A stretch of 64,000 nt of DNA from Massilia sp. ZL223. GTDB lineage: Bacteria > Pseudomonadota > Gammaproteobacteria > Burkholderiales > Burkholderiaceae_D. A program made the translations under genes and the position numbers. The notes under the pieces are model-generated. The model saw only the letters and a list, made by a program, of their open reading frames with translations, was not told the origin of the DNA and did not search any database. Location: contig NZ_JAGPWD010000012.1 of NCBI RefSeq assembly GCF_018119395.1, forward strand, positions 49,062 to 113,061, in the 5' to 3' direction. How positions within the stretch are numbered: position 1 is the stretch's first letter; every line of letters starts with the position of its first letter. Below, piece after piece: positions 40,244 through 49,309 of this stretch.

Positions 40244-42751
40244 TTAGTTGTTCAGCGTCTTGATCGCCGCGGCGCCCAGGCCGAAGTTGGCGAAAATCTG
40301 TGCCCACTCGCGCGTGCCCTGGGTGAACTTGGTCCAGGCGGTTTCCTTGTCAAACTTCTCCGGGATCACGATGCTATCGCCCGGCATGACTTCGAGCCCG
40401 CCGATGCCGCCGAAGAAGCCACCCGAATCGCGCGAGACGACCGTGCCGTCGATGCGCATGATGAAGGTGTTAGCGACGTCCGCCTCCGAGGTTACACCGG
40501 CGAGCTCCAGGTAATCCTTGACGCGGCTGTTCGGCCGCCAGAGTGGCGACGCTTCCGCGTTGACCGCGCCGAACACGTGCACGAATGCGGGGCGGGCCGG
40601 AATCACGAGGCGATCGCCGTTCTCCAGCTTGATCTGCGGCAGGCTGGCGAAAGAACGCTCCGCAGGCTTCAAACCGAAGGCAATGCGGCCGGTCGGCTTC
40701 AACTGACGGAAGCGCTCGATGGTTTCCTTGGCGATTTGCACTTCGGCCTGGCGCTGGCTCACCGCCGCCTGGGCCTCTGCGCTACCAGCGGCACGGACGT
40801 TGGCCAGGCCCCTGGACTGCTCGCTGCGCAGCTTGGATTCAAGGCGGTTGGCGGCCTTTTCCAGGTTCGCTTCCTGCTCCTTGCGTACCTCTTCACGGTA
40901 GAAAGCGGTGCCGAACAGATAGGCGTTCGACGTCGGCCCGCCGGCCTTAGCCAGCAGCGACTGCAGCGTCTCTCCGGCCGTCATCTGATAGACACCGGGA
41001 ACGTTCACTTCGCCTTCGATACGCACGAACACGCGGCGCTTGTCCATCGGCACGGCAACGTCGTTTTGCGAGAAGACCGTGACCGTGTCACCCGGTTGCA
41101 GCTGGATATTGTCCGGCCCGTCCGGCTGGCTAAAGACATTTCCGAGATTAAAGGGAATCAACTTGACCGACAAATCCTGGCGATTTACGCGTTCGACCAC
41201 AGCGTAATCCCAATTGATTTCGTCGATTAAGCTGCCGATACGCGCGGTGATGGACTCCGCTTGCTCACCCTGCCCCGCCCCTTGGACCTGACCTAGGCCC
41301 TGGCCCAGGCCCGCCTGGCCAAGCCCCTGCCATTGGCCCATTCCCTGGCCCTGCCATTGACCTTGCGATTGGCCTTGCACGCGCGCTTGCGGGCTATCGT
41401 TCACAGAAACGGCGTTATTCTGGCGGCGTACCGATTCGCGCGTGATCAGGTATTCCTTGCTGGGAATGAGGTCGCTTACCCGCATGCCATCCTTAAACGG
41501 CGCTCGGACCGGTTGATCGACGTTGCCACGCAAGATGACGGCATTGGAGAAATCAGGCGTGATCGAGGTAACGTTAAGCAAGTCGCCAGTCTTGAGGCCG
41601 CGCTTCAGCCCTTCAGCGTCCAAGGCGAATTGCTCCACGCTGCGCGGCCGTGCCTTGCTCGGATCGATCCGCTCCAGGAAGGCGCGGCGCGGGTCGGCCA
41701 GCACAGGCAGTCCTCCTGCAATGTCAAGCACGGAGGAGATCGACTCGCCTGATTTGAGTTCGTAGATGGCCGGAACATTCACCTTGCCGGTCAGCGCGAC
41801 ATAGCCGCTAGCGGCTGGGATATAGATCGAATCGCCGTCCTGCAGTTTGATGTCGCCCGATTTGTCGCCCTTGGCGATGAACGCATACAGATCCAGTTCG
41901 GCCACAACCTTGCCGGCGCGCTTGACCTGCACGCGGCGCATGCTCCCGGTGGCGTTCGGACCGCCGCTCGCGAATAAAGCGTTGACTAGGGTCGACAGGC
42001 TCGACACCGTGTAAGTACCCGGGCGCTTGGCTTGGCCTACTACATAGACCGTGATGGCACGCAATTGGCCAAAGTTGACGCTGACCGTAACACCCTTGTA
42101 CAGGCGGGCCACGGCGCTGCGGATCAAGCCTTCGGCATCGCCTGCCTTCACGCCACCCAGCACGACGGTGCCGATTGTCGGAATGTTGATGGTACCGTTG
42201 CGATCAATGGTCGCTCGGAAGTCGATGTCAATCGTGCCCCAGCCGCGGATAAGCAGTTGGTCGCCCGGACCAAGAGGATACTCGGACGGCACCGGGGTAT
42301 TGGAAATCGGCGCAAACGTCGATGGAGCATTGGCGAAAAATTCCGTTCCGTACACCGGCAGGACCGTTCCAGTGTTTTCCAAAACAAATTTCTGGAACTC
42401 GCTCAGCGGCTCCCGCTTTGTGCGCCCTTGCGGCGCGCGGGCCAGACCGCCATCGCGCTGCTGGCGCAGCGCAGCGCCCTCGCCTTGCTGCCACGATCCC
42501 CGCTCAGCTGCATCGAGCGGACCTTCGCGTTCGACCAGCCCATCCGGAGCCGGCGCGCCCTCACCAAGACCCACCACACCGGCGTTTGTGATACTCACTC
42601 TGCGCGGCTGCGCGAAAATTTCCGATGGCATGGCCTGTTGCTCTTGGCCAAACCGGTCGTCAACCTGGTTCTGCGGCGCTTGCTGCGCATGACTAGCAAT
42701 GGAAGTGACGGCCAGAGCCACGGCCAGGACAGTGCGATTGATCTTGGACAT
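40244..42751 (-). CDS. Polysaccharide export outer-membrane protein with SLBB domains (Wza-like OPX)
   Basis: This 835-residue protein has an N-terminal signal peptide (to about QA at residue 23), the polysaccharide biosynthesis/export domain (YPLGPGDQLLIRGWGTIDID, then IPTIGTVVLGGVKAGDAEGLI), and several SLBB repeats (VYVVGQAKRPGTYTVSSLST, VYQMTAGETLQSLLAKAGGP, VHVFGAVNAEASPLWRPNS). A Gly/Gln-rich tract with many QGQ and GLGQ units occupies about residues 453-495. It is far longer than Wza (about 380). It is the first gene of the operon. Confidence 0.92.
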   Translation of the reverse strand: MSKINRTVLAVALAVTSIASHAQQAPQNQVDDRFGQEQQAMPSEIFAQPRRVSITNAGVVGLGEGAPAPDGLVEREGPLDAAERGSWQQGEGAALRQQRDGGLARAPQGRTKREPLSEFQKFVLENTGTVLPVYGTEFFANAPSTFAPISNTPVPSEYPLGPGDQLLIRGWGTIDIDFRATIDRNGTINIPTIGTVVLGGVKAGDAEGLIRSAVARLYKGVTVSVNFGQLRAITVYVVGQAKRPGTYTVSSLSTLVNALFASGGPNATGSMRRVQVKRAGKVVAELDLYAFIAKGDKSGDIKLQDGDSIYIPAASGYVALTGKVNVPAIYELKSGESISSVLDIAGGLPVLADPRRAFLERIDPSKARPRSVEQFALDAEGLKRGLKTGDLLNVTSITPDFSNAVILRGNVDQPVRAPFKDGMRVSDLIPSKEYLITRESVRRQNNAVSVNDSPQARVQGQSQGQWQGQGMGQWQGLGQAGLGQGLGQVQGAGQGEQAESITARIGSLIDEINWDYAVVERVNRQDLSVKLIPFNLGNVFSQPDGPDNIQLQPGDTVTVFSQNDVAVPMDKRRVFVRIEGEVNVPGVYQMTAGETLQSLLAKAGGPTSNAYLFGTAFYREEVRKEQEANLEKAANRLESKLRSEQSRGLANVRAAGSAEAQAAVSQRQAEVQIAKETIERFRQLKPTGRIAFGLKPAERSFASLPQIKLENGDRLVIPARPAFVHVFGAVNAEASPLWRPNSRVKDYLELAGVTSEADVANTFIMRIDGTVVSRDSGGFFGGIGGLEVMPGDSIVIPEKFDKETAWTKFTQGTREWAQIFANFGLGAAAIKTLNN

Positions 42752-43367
42752 CGGTTACCTAATGAGAGGAAATGCTTGGAGCCCTGCTTGGAAGAACACG
42801 AGATGATACCCTAAACCTATTGGGGATTGGAAAGTTTTAATTATCTATGAGCGCTCTTGATCGTGCTGGACGTATGCGCGCCACACCGCCAAGCAAACTT
42901 GACATGTCGAATTTCGAACACATCCTGTTTCAATTTAATTATTGTGAACATTGGTGAGAATTCACATTTATTAAACCCGACGTATGCGAAGCTTATCGAC
43001 GACCGGCCGCTCTAAGCGGGCACCCTACAGCTGGATGCGCCGCTTTCGAAAACCTCGCATAGGAAATAATAATTTGAAAAATCAGTTCCGTGATTGAATA
43101 AATAATCCAGCTCGCGGTCTATACTTCTTGTTTCAATAACGCCTCGATACCAATATCATTTGAAATCCGCAGGACATGGAATGCGATTTCACTGAAAGCC
43201 GTTTTACCGCATTGTTTTGCAAACGGCTTGCAAGAATAAATCGTTTCTGGAAACGCCTTACGAACATGAACTGAAAATAAGACTCTCCTTCACCTTGAAT
43301 GCACCTAAGGCTGACTAAAGGCATGGCACAACCCGAGCTGGTCAATACGAGTGGCCCTAAACGTTGC
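42752..43367. promoter_or_regulatory. 616-base intergenic region, likely promoter of the polysaccharide operon
   Basis: No credible gene is present. The region is AT-rich relative to its neighbours and lies directly upstream of the first operon gene. I found no sigma-54 promoter and no JUMPstart element. A 9-bp inverted repeat (43196-43204 with 43221-43229) may be a weak terminator for the upstream transferase. TATCAT near 42806 on the minus strand is a possible -10, with no clear -35. Confidence 0.5.
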
Positions 43368-44513
43368 TCAGCCAGCCGCGCGGCGACTGGCAGGCTCAAA
43401 GTCGAGTTCTTCCTTTGGCTCGACAGCGCCCAGCTGCACATGGCGACCGTGCCTGCCCAGTGACGCCACCCAAGTGTAGCCTGCGCAATACAGCGAGAAA
43501 CTTGCGATGCCGGCACACGCCAGGAAAGTAGGCAGTTCGAAGAAAATCACTCCACATGCGGCAGGGACCAAGGCAACTACCCAAGCAAAAGGCGACACGG
43601 CCGCATTGCGAAGTGGTGCTGGCCATGCAGCGAAATAGCGAGCCGAAATATTCACTTTGATCAGGCTATGCAAATGCCGGCTGTCCGGCAGGCCGGGATG
43701 ATGCCGGTGCCAGAGCCGACGTGCGATCGTAAATAGTGTCTCGAATACCGGGTAACCGCACGCGAGGAACGGCGCCCAAACCGACACGTTCGGGTTACGG
43801 GAAACAAGCATCACCGATATCCAGGCCAGCAGAAAACCGAGCAGATAGGCACCGCCATCGCCAAGGAACAATTTACCGAAGGGGAAGTTGACCAAGAAAA
43901 ACCCGAAGGTGACGGCACAGATCAGGAAGCACAGCTGTGCCAGGTGCGCATCGCCGCACCCGAGCGCGATCAGCCCCAACGCTCCCATGCTGATCATCAG
44001 CGAGCCGCTGGCCAGGCCGTTGAAACCGTCGATGATATTGAGCGCATTGGCGACGCCGCCGACCGCGAAGGCCGTGAACAGGACCGAGAACGGCACCCAT
44101 GCCAACAGGGCATCCAGCGGTCCGACACCGATATGGCGCAGGCTGGCGTCGGTCAGCCACCAGCACAGCACCCCGCTGGCCATCGTGGCCAGCAGGCGCG
44201 CCCGCACCGACACGTTGCGCGTCAGGTCTTCGACCAGTCCGAAGCTGAAGGCGGGCAAGCCGGCCACCAGCACCGGAAACAGCAATTCCTGCTGCGGCTC
44301 GGGCAGAAGCGCCAGGGCCAGCCACAGGCCGGCGAAGATGGCCGCGCCACCGATGCGCGGCGTCGGGGTGATGTGGAATTTCTGGACGCCGTGGGTGGCG
44401 TCGAGCGAGTAACGTCCGTGCCAGCGCTTCGTCCAGACGAGCAGAAGCGAGCAGACCAGGGTCGCGGCGAAACCAATTCCGAAGCTATCGACTGGCAGGG
44501 CAAGATTGTTCAT
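43368..44513 (-). CDS. WecA/MraY-family sugar-1-phosphate transferase (copy 2)
   Basis: This 381-residue membrane enzyme is a paralogue of the gene at 14144-15283. It shares KFHITPTPRIGG, NIIDGFNGLASG and GKLFLGDGGAYLLGF, and a His-rich loop (HHPGLPDSRHLHSL). It would start lipid-linked repeat synthesis on undecaprenyl phosphate. I take ATG 44513 (MNNLALPVDSFGIGF) because it aligns with the paralogue N-terminus; an in-frame extension to 44744 lacks family sequence. It stands alone upstream of the large operon, separated by 616 bases. Confidence 0.9.
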   Translation of the reverse strand: MNNLALPVDSFGIGFAATLVCSLLLVWTKRWHGRYSLDATHGVQKFHITPTPRIGGAAIFAGLWLALALLPEPQQELLFPVLVAGLPAFSFGLVEDLTRNVSVRARLLATMASGVLCWWLTDASLRHIGVGPLDALLAWVPFSVLFTAFAVGGVANALNIIDGFNGLASGSLMISMGALGLIALGCGDAHLAQLCFLICAVTFGFFLVNFPFGKLFLGDGGAYLLGFLLAWISVMLVSRNPNVSVWAPFLACGYPVFETLFTIARRLWHRHHPGLPDSRHLHSLIKVNISARYFAAWPAPLRNAAVSPFAWVVALVPAACGVIFFELPTFLACAGIASFSLYCAGYTWVASLGRHGRHVQLGAVEPKEELDFEPASRRAAG

Positions 44514-44756
44514 AGAATCACTTTTTGTTATCCCATCAATTCTAGCGCAGACTGCGACAGCAGCAGCCAAATCGTGCGGTGCCTCGCAACGCGCCAAGAC
44601 CTGGATCATCGCCGACGTTGCTGGGGCGTAAGCGGCTGATTCTAGCGAGTTTGCGATCGTACAATCAACGCGCCCGAAACATCTCCTACTATTTACAGAC
44701 AATTTGTTACATATTTCCACCGAGAAATCCAGGGAATGAGGCAAAAAGGAGACACG

Positions 44757-45929
44757 ATGGGCTCTCTTACCCGCTGTTTGTCACTCTTCTGCCTGGCGGC
44801 CAGCATGGCGCCAGTGCCTGCCCTCGCTCAGCAGCCTGCCGGACTGCTCGACGCCCGCGCCGGCCTGCTGGAAGCGGAAACCCGGCAAGCCATTGCCGAG
44901 GCCGAGCGCGCCGAGCTGCTGGCGCGGCTCCCGCCGGCGCAAGCCAAGCCCCTGAGCGGCGCCGTCGACACCCGCCAGTTTGGCGCCGCCGGGCTGGCGC
45001 GCGCCTTCGACCTGGCCCTCGAGCTGGCGCAAGAGGTCTGCGCCGTCCTGCCGGCGGACCGCCCCACCCTGCTCTACGACCCGGCCACGGCCCAGGGCAT
45101 GGTGGCCGCGCGCGCGGTCGAAGCCGCCCTGGTGCGCCTGAGTGAGGACCTGGCGGCGCGCAACCGCGAACTGGCACTTTACATCGAAGCCCACACGCCG
45201 GCCGAGGGTGCGCCCCGCGCCCTGCCGCTGGCCTGGCTGGCCGTGCCGCCGGCCACCCTGCGCGCCGCCGCCGACCTGGCCGCCCTGTTCAAGGGCGACA
45301 CCACCCTGGCCGGCATCGGCTATGGCGAAGGCGCGCGCGCCTTGTTCGCCAGCGCCATGGCGCGCAGCTGCCCGGCGCGGCTGGCGGGCCTGGGCAGCGG
45401 CTACCTGGGCGAGCTCGACTGGTCACGCCACGAGCGCCTGCTGGGAAGGGTACGCGCCCTCGGCGGCCACCGCGCCATCCTGGCCCAGCATGCGGAAACC
45501 CTGGCCCGGCTGGCCGGCAGCGCCAAGGGAGAACTCAAGAAGGAACTGGCGGCAATGGAAGACGCTGTTCGCGTCCACCTCAAGTCGGTCGACGCCTTCG
45601 TCGACTCGCTGAAGGCGGGGGAAGCGAGCGACAAGAGCCCGCTGTTCGTCGCGGCGCGCTACCTGGGGCAGGCCGAGCGCAGCGAAGGAGCGCTGGTGCT
45701 GGACGTCGACGTGCGGCTGGAGGGCATGAGCGTGGTGCGCGACAACTTGTTCACGGGGCAGAAGCTGGCGCTGTCGGGGGTCGCTTTCCTCTGGTACCGG
45801 CTGCACGAAGCGGACGGGAGGCTGGTGAAGGCGGATGCGCTGAGGCGGATCACACGGCCGGTCGAGGTGAAGCTGGGTGGGAATATGGCTGGAGATGCGT
45901 TTTGGGCGGCTGCGCCGGGTGAGCGATAG
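44757..45929 (+). CDS. Exported protein of unknown function
   Basis: This 390-residue protein is not recognised. It begins with a signal peptide (MGSLTRCLSLFCLAASMAPVPALA), and AAAAAGGAG lies 5 bases before the ATG at 44757; an earlier in-frame ATG at 44736 is less likely. The mature part is alpha-helical and Ala/Leu-rich, with many charged residues and no transmembrane helix. Near the C-terminus, SVVRDNLFTGQKLALSGVAF is the least low-complexity part. It is transcribed away from the polysaccharide region and is followed by a REP-like repeat. Confidence 0.7.
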   Translation: MGSLTRCLSLFCLAASMAPVPALAQQPAGLLDARAGLLEAETRQAIAEAERAELLARLPPAQAKPLSGAVDTRQFGAAGLARAFDLALELAQEVCAVLPADRPTLLYDPATAQGMVAARAVEAALVRLSEDLAARNRELALYIEAHTPAEGAPRALPLAWLAVPPATLRAAADLAALFKGDTTLAGIGYGEGARALFASAMARSCPARLAGLGSGYLGELDWSRHERLLGRVRALGGHRAILAQHAETLARLAGSAKGELKKELAAMEDAVRVHLKSVDAFVDSLKAGEASDKSPLFVAARYLGQAERSEGALVLDVDVRLEGMSVVRDNLFTGQKLALSGVAFLWYRLHEADGRLVKADALRRITRPVEVKLGGNMAGDAFWAAAPGER

Positions 45930-45942
45930 CGGTGTTCAAACA

Positions 45943-46058
45943 AACTTGGGTCCCGGCCTTCGCCGGGACGACGGTTTTGAAGTGGCTAGCCGAAACCGGG
46001 CTTCCGTTATTCTCGCGCTCTAAATCAAGGTCGTCCCGGCGCAGGCCGGGATCCAAGT
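45943..46058. repeat. REP/BIME-like inverted repeat pair, copy 2
   Basis: Arms 45943-45973 and 46027-46058 in opposite orientation share AACTTGGGTCCCGGCCT and CGCCGGGACGACG, very close to the pair at 5675-5795. It lies between convergent genes. A decayed half-site, AACTTGGGTCCC, is at 56937-56948. Confidence 0.8.
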
Positions 46059-46082
46059 CTGGTTGCGTATCACCAGCGCCAA

Positions 46083-47069
46083 TTACTTCTCCAAGCGCTT
46101 CACCACCTGCTCGATCGCCCCAAAAATCGACTTCCCCTTCTCATCCAGCATTTCGATCCGGATCGTATCGCCAAAGCGCATGAAGGGCGTCGAGGCCGCC
46201 CCATCCGCGATCATCTCCAGGCAGCGCTTCTCGGCGATGCAGGAATACCCGCGCGACGCATCCTTGTTCGACACCGTCCCCGAGCCGACGATGCTGCCGG
46301 CGCGCACGTTGCGGGTCTTGGCCAGGTGCGCGACCAGCTGCGGAAAATTGAAGACCATGTCCACGCCCGCATCCGGCTGCCCCACCAGGTGCCCGTTCCA
46401 CACCGAGCGCAGCGGCAAATGCAGCTTGCCGCCGCGCCAGGCCTCGCCCAGCTCGTCCGGCGTCACCGCCAGCGGCGCGAAGCTGGTGGCGGGCTTGGAT
46501 TGCAGGAAGCCGAAGCCCTTGGCCAGTTCGTCGGGAATCAGGTTGCGCAGCGAGACGTCGTTGGCCAGCATCAGGAGCCGGATCTGCTGGTGCGCTTCGT
46601 CCGGCGTCGCGCCCATGGGCACGTCACCCGTGACCACCGCCACCTCGGCCTCGAAGTCGATGCCCCACTCCTCACGCGCCAGCACGATGTCGTCGTGCGG
46701 CCCCAGGAAGTCGTCGCTGCCGCCCTGGTACATCAGGGGATCTTCCCAGAACGAGGCCGGCATCTCGGCGCCGCGCGCACGCCGCACCAGCTCGACGTGG
46801 TTGACGTAGGCCGAGCCGTCGGCCCACTGGTAGGCACGCGGCAGCGGCGCCATGCAGCGCGCCGGGTCGAAATCGAAGGGGCGGCGCGCCCTGCCCTCGT
46901 TCAGCTGGCGCGAGAGTTCGTCGAGCTGCGGGCCGATGAAGGCCCAGTCGTCGAGCGCGGCCTGCAGGGTCGGTGCGATGCCGTCGGCGATATGGGCGAT
47001 CTTGAGGTCGCGCGACACCACGGCCAGCTGGCCGTCGCGGGTGCCGTCGTTGAGGGTGGCTAGTTTCAT
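46083..47069 (-). CDS. Fumarylacetoacetate hydrolase-family protein
   Basis: This 328-residue protein belongs to the FAH superfamily, which cleaves or hydrates acyl-pyruvates and related keto acids. Metal-ligand context is seen in WGIDFEAEVAVVTGDVP and in VGSGTVSNKDASRGYSCIAEKR. The start at 47069 (MKLATLNDGTRDGQL) has AGGAG 5 bases upstream, inside a hairpin. The substrate is not predictable; 2-keto-4-pentenoate hydratase-like enzymes and fumarylpyruvate hydrolase are close alternatives. It follows pldA by 40 bases. Confidence 0.88.
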   Translation of the reverse strand: MKLATLNDGTRDGQLAVVSRDLKIAHIADGIAPTLQAALDDWAFIGPQLDELSRQLNEGRARRPFDFDPARCMAPLPRAYQWADGSAYVNHVELVRRARGAEMPASFWEDPLMYQGGSDDFLGPHDDIVLAREEWGIDFEAEVAVVTGDVPMGATPDEAHQQIRLLMLANDVSLRNLIPDELAKGFGFLQSKPATSFAPLAVTPDELGEAWRGGKLHLPLRSVWNGHLVGQPDAGVDMVFNFPQLVAHLAKTRNVRAGSIVGSGTVSNKDASRGYSCIAEKRCLEMIADGAASTPFMRFGDTIRIEMLDEKGKSIFGAIEQVVKRLEK

Positions 47070-47070
47070 G

Positions 47071-47094
47071 GGCGCTCCTGTTGGCGGGAGCGCC
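47071..47094 (-). promoter_or_regulatory. Hairpin enclosing the ribosome site of the FAH-family gene
   Basis: On the minus strand GGCGCTCC pairs perfectly with GGAGCGCC across an 8-base loop. The Shine-Dalgarno GGAG lies in the 3' arm, 5 bases before the ATG. The hairpin could hide the ribosome site or end pldA transcription. Confidence 0.5.
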
Positions 47095-47109
47095 ATTCTA
47101 CGGGCCCCT

Positions 47110-48192
47110 TCAATACTTGACCATCACCCCGGCGCCGATACTGCGCTGGAAGTAGTTGTAGTCGATCATGCTCTGCCCGTAGCCGGAGAACCAGTGCAGG
47201 TAGCCCTTCAGCGGGCCGGCCACCGGGAAGGCCCAGCCCAGCTGGGTGGCGCCCTTGTGCGTGTGGAAGTTGTGGCGCAGCAGGGCCGACACTTCGTGGC
47301 CGCCGTCCAGGCGCCAGGTGCCGGACAGCTCGCCGCGGCCCAGGTAGTCGATGATGTCCGGGTTGTTGTCGTCTTCCAGCGCCTCGTTGACCCGCTTCCA
47401 CACCCTGGCGGTGACGGACAGCGGCCCGCGCTCCAAGCCCACCTGGGCGTAGAAGCGGTTCCAGCTGCGCGACAGGGTCGAGGACTGGCCGTTCGACTGG
47501 TGCACAAAGCCGAGGTTCAGGAAGCGCAGGTTGGCGCCCAGGATACCGACATTCAGCGGCGTCACCACCATGACCTCGGGCGCGTAATTGGTTTCACGGA
47601 AGGGGCTCGAGGCTTCGTCGTTGGTCGCCTGCCAGAAGCTGTTCTGGGTATAGCCGAACCAGACGTCGACCGGCTTCTCGAACAGGGTCTCGACCACCTT
47701 CATCTTGAAGCCGAGCTGGAACGCCAGCTCCCCTTTCGACAGGCCCTTGTCGATGCCGGCCGCCTCGCGGAACGGCAGGTAAGGCTGGTCGTTGGGGCGG
47801 TAGGTGCCGGTGGCGATCAGGTAGTTCGGCCGGTGCGGACGGAAGATGAAGGTGCCGCGCTTGTCCTTGGGGTCCAGCTCCCAGTGGCTGCTCATCGTGT
47901 AGCCATTCGCGGCTTCGACGGTGGGGTCGATCGAGGCGGCGGGATCGGCCTCGGCGCTGCGCGGCGGCGGGAAGGCCGAACCGGACGGCGCGACGGCGGC
48001 CGGAGCCGCAGCAGCAGCGACCGCCTCCGCCCGCCCGGACTGGGCGGCCGCCAGGCGGTCGAAGCAGGCCAGGCGCTGGACATTGTCGAGGAGCGGCGTG
48101 CAGTCCGCCATCGACTGGGGCTGGCTTTGGGCCAGGGCGGAAGCGGAGAATAGGAAGGGAATCAGGGACAGCGTGGAGCGGGCAAGGACCAT
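47110..48192 (-). CDS. pldA: Outer membrane phospholipase A (OMPLA)
   Basis: This 360-residue outer-membrane beta-barrel hydrolyses phospholipids in the outer leaflet. A signal peptide ends near SALAQS. The catalytic triad is in FVHQSNGQSSTLSRSWNR as H231, S233 and N245, with the same +2 and +14 spacing as E. coli H142/S144/N156. The barrel strands end with GAGVMVKY. An Ala/Pro-rich stretch (about residues 56-80) precedes the barrel. Length is longer than E. coli PldA because of this N-terminal part. Confidence 0.93.
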   Translation of the reverse strand: MVLARSTLSLIPFLFSASALAQSQPQSMADCTPLLDNVQRLACFDRLAAAQSGRAEAVAAAAAPAAVAPSGSAFPPPRSAEADPAASIDPTVEAANGYTMSSHWELDPKDKRGTFIFRPHRPNYLIATGTYRPNDQPYLPFREAAGIDKGLSKGELAFQLGFKMKVVETLFEKPVDVWFGYTQNSFWQATNDEASSPFRETNYAPEVMVVTPLNVGILGANLRFLNLGFVHQSNGQSSTLSRSWNRFYAQVGLERGPLSVTARVWKRVNEALEDDNNPDIIDYLGRGELSGTWRLDGGHEVSALLRHNFHTHKGATQLGWAFPVAGPLKGYLHWFSGYGQSMIDYNYFQRSIGAGVMVKY

Positions 48193-48208
48193 AGATGAAC
48201 TTTTCGAT

Positions 48209-48242
48209 AAAACAATAGCGCGACGGCCCTTTCCGGGCCGTC
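48209..48242 (-). terminator. Probable terminator after rsuA
   Basis: GACGGCCC and GGGCCGTC form an 8-bp stem (48222-48242) followed on the minus strand by a loose TTGTTTT. It is upstream of pldA and downstream of rsuA, both leftward. Confidence 0.5.
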
Positions 48243-48289
48243 ATCCGCCACAAGTGTCGCGGAAATTGCTTATCGATGTCGCACGTGTT

Positions 48290-48311
48290 GCAGCCGTGCA
48301 TGCACGGCTGC
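48290..48311. repeat. Perfect 22-base palindrome
   Basis: GCAGCCGTGCATGCACGGCTGC reads the same on both strands. It lies 15 bases past the rsuA stop and about 100 bases before pldA. It may be an operator or a transcription end. Confidence 0.7.
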
Positions 48312-48325
48312 CGGGCCAGCGCTGC

Positions 48326-49042
48326 TCAGGCGGGCACGAGCAGGTCGAGCTGGGACTGCTCCAGGAAGCACCATTCGCCTTCGCGCAGGCCGAGGGCGTC
48401 CAGGGTCAGGCCGCCGATCTGGGAGCGGTGCAGCGCGCTGCAGTGGTTGCCTGCCGCGGCCAGCATGCGCTTGACCTGGTGATACTTGCCCTGCTCCAGC
48501 ACGATCTCGAGCTGGTGCTCGTCACGCGGGATGCAGGAGACCGCCTTCAGCGGCGCCGGCTCGTCGTGCAGCTGCACGCCGGCCAGCATCTGCTCGACCA
48601 GGGCGTCCGTGACCGGCTCGGCCGTGGTCGCCTGGTAGACCTTGGGCACGTGGCGCTTGGGCGAGGACTGGGCGTGGATGAAAGGGCCGTCGTCCGACAT
48701 CAGGAGCAGGCCGGTGGTGTCGTGGTCGAGGCGGCCGACAGGCTGCACTTCGCGCCAGGTGAACTGCTCAGGCAGCAGGGTCAGCACGCCGGGGTGGTGG
48801 CTGGGTTTGCGCGAGCACTCGTAGTTGGCCGGCTTGTAGAGGGCGATATAGACGCGCTCGCGGTAGCGCCATTCCTCGTCGAAGACGGTCAGGACCAGGT
48901 CCTGGGTGTCGAAAGTGGCTTTGAAATTGTCCTGGATCTCGCCGTTGACGGCGACATCGCCGTCCTCGATCAGGGCGCGGCAGTATTTGCGGGTACCGAA
49001 ACCCTGGGATTGCAGGATGCGGTCAAGGGAGAGTTTACTCAT
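48326..49042 (-). CDS. rsuA: 16S rRNA pseudouridine synthase RsuA
   Basis: This 238-residue enzyme modifies U516 of 16S rRNA. The N-terminus is an S4 domain (LDRILQSQGFGTRKYCRALI, then GDVAVNG); the catalytic motif VGRLDHDTTGLLLMSDDG carries the Asp nucleophile, and QGKYHQVKRMLAAAGNH is a family signature. The start at 49042 gives the canonical N-terminus; the in-frame extension upstream shows no family sequence. Confidence 0.94.
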   Translation of the reverse strand: MSKLSLDRILQSQGFGTRKYCRALIEDGDVAVNGEIQDNFKATFDTQDLVLTVFDEEWRYRERVYIALYKPANYECSRKPSHHPGVLTLLPEQFTWREVQPVGRLDHDTTGLLLMSDDGPFIHAQSSPKRHVPKVYQATTAEPVTDALVEQMLAGVQLHDEPAPLKAVSCIPRDEHQLEIVLEQGKYHQVKRMLAAAGNHCSALHRSQIGGLTLDALGLREGEWCFLEQSQLDLLVPA

Positions 49043-49309
49043 GGGGCGAGACTTTAACAGAAGGGCTGGGGGTGGGAAAGCTGGGGAGTTGGCGAGCCGC
49101 CCCATCCACAGTTGGGGCTGCGGGCCATTTGATACTTTCACCCGGCTCAACTGCACGCCAATCCGTTTTCGCGCACCACTCCCCCGCCCAGCATGCAACC
49201 GTTCATTTGATAAGCGTCAAGCACCCCAAATTTCCGGTTGATAGACTTCAAAGCGTTAGGAATTTCCCTAATCGCCCTCCGGAATATTTACTCGACATAT
49301 AGGAAGGCA

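Noticed and set aside
43133..43516. 127-codon leftward open frame in the intergenic region before the polysaccharide operon
   Set aside because: It overlaps the end of the wecA-like gene, has no convincing ribosome site, and the translation looks random.
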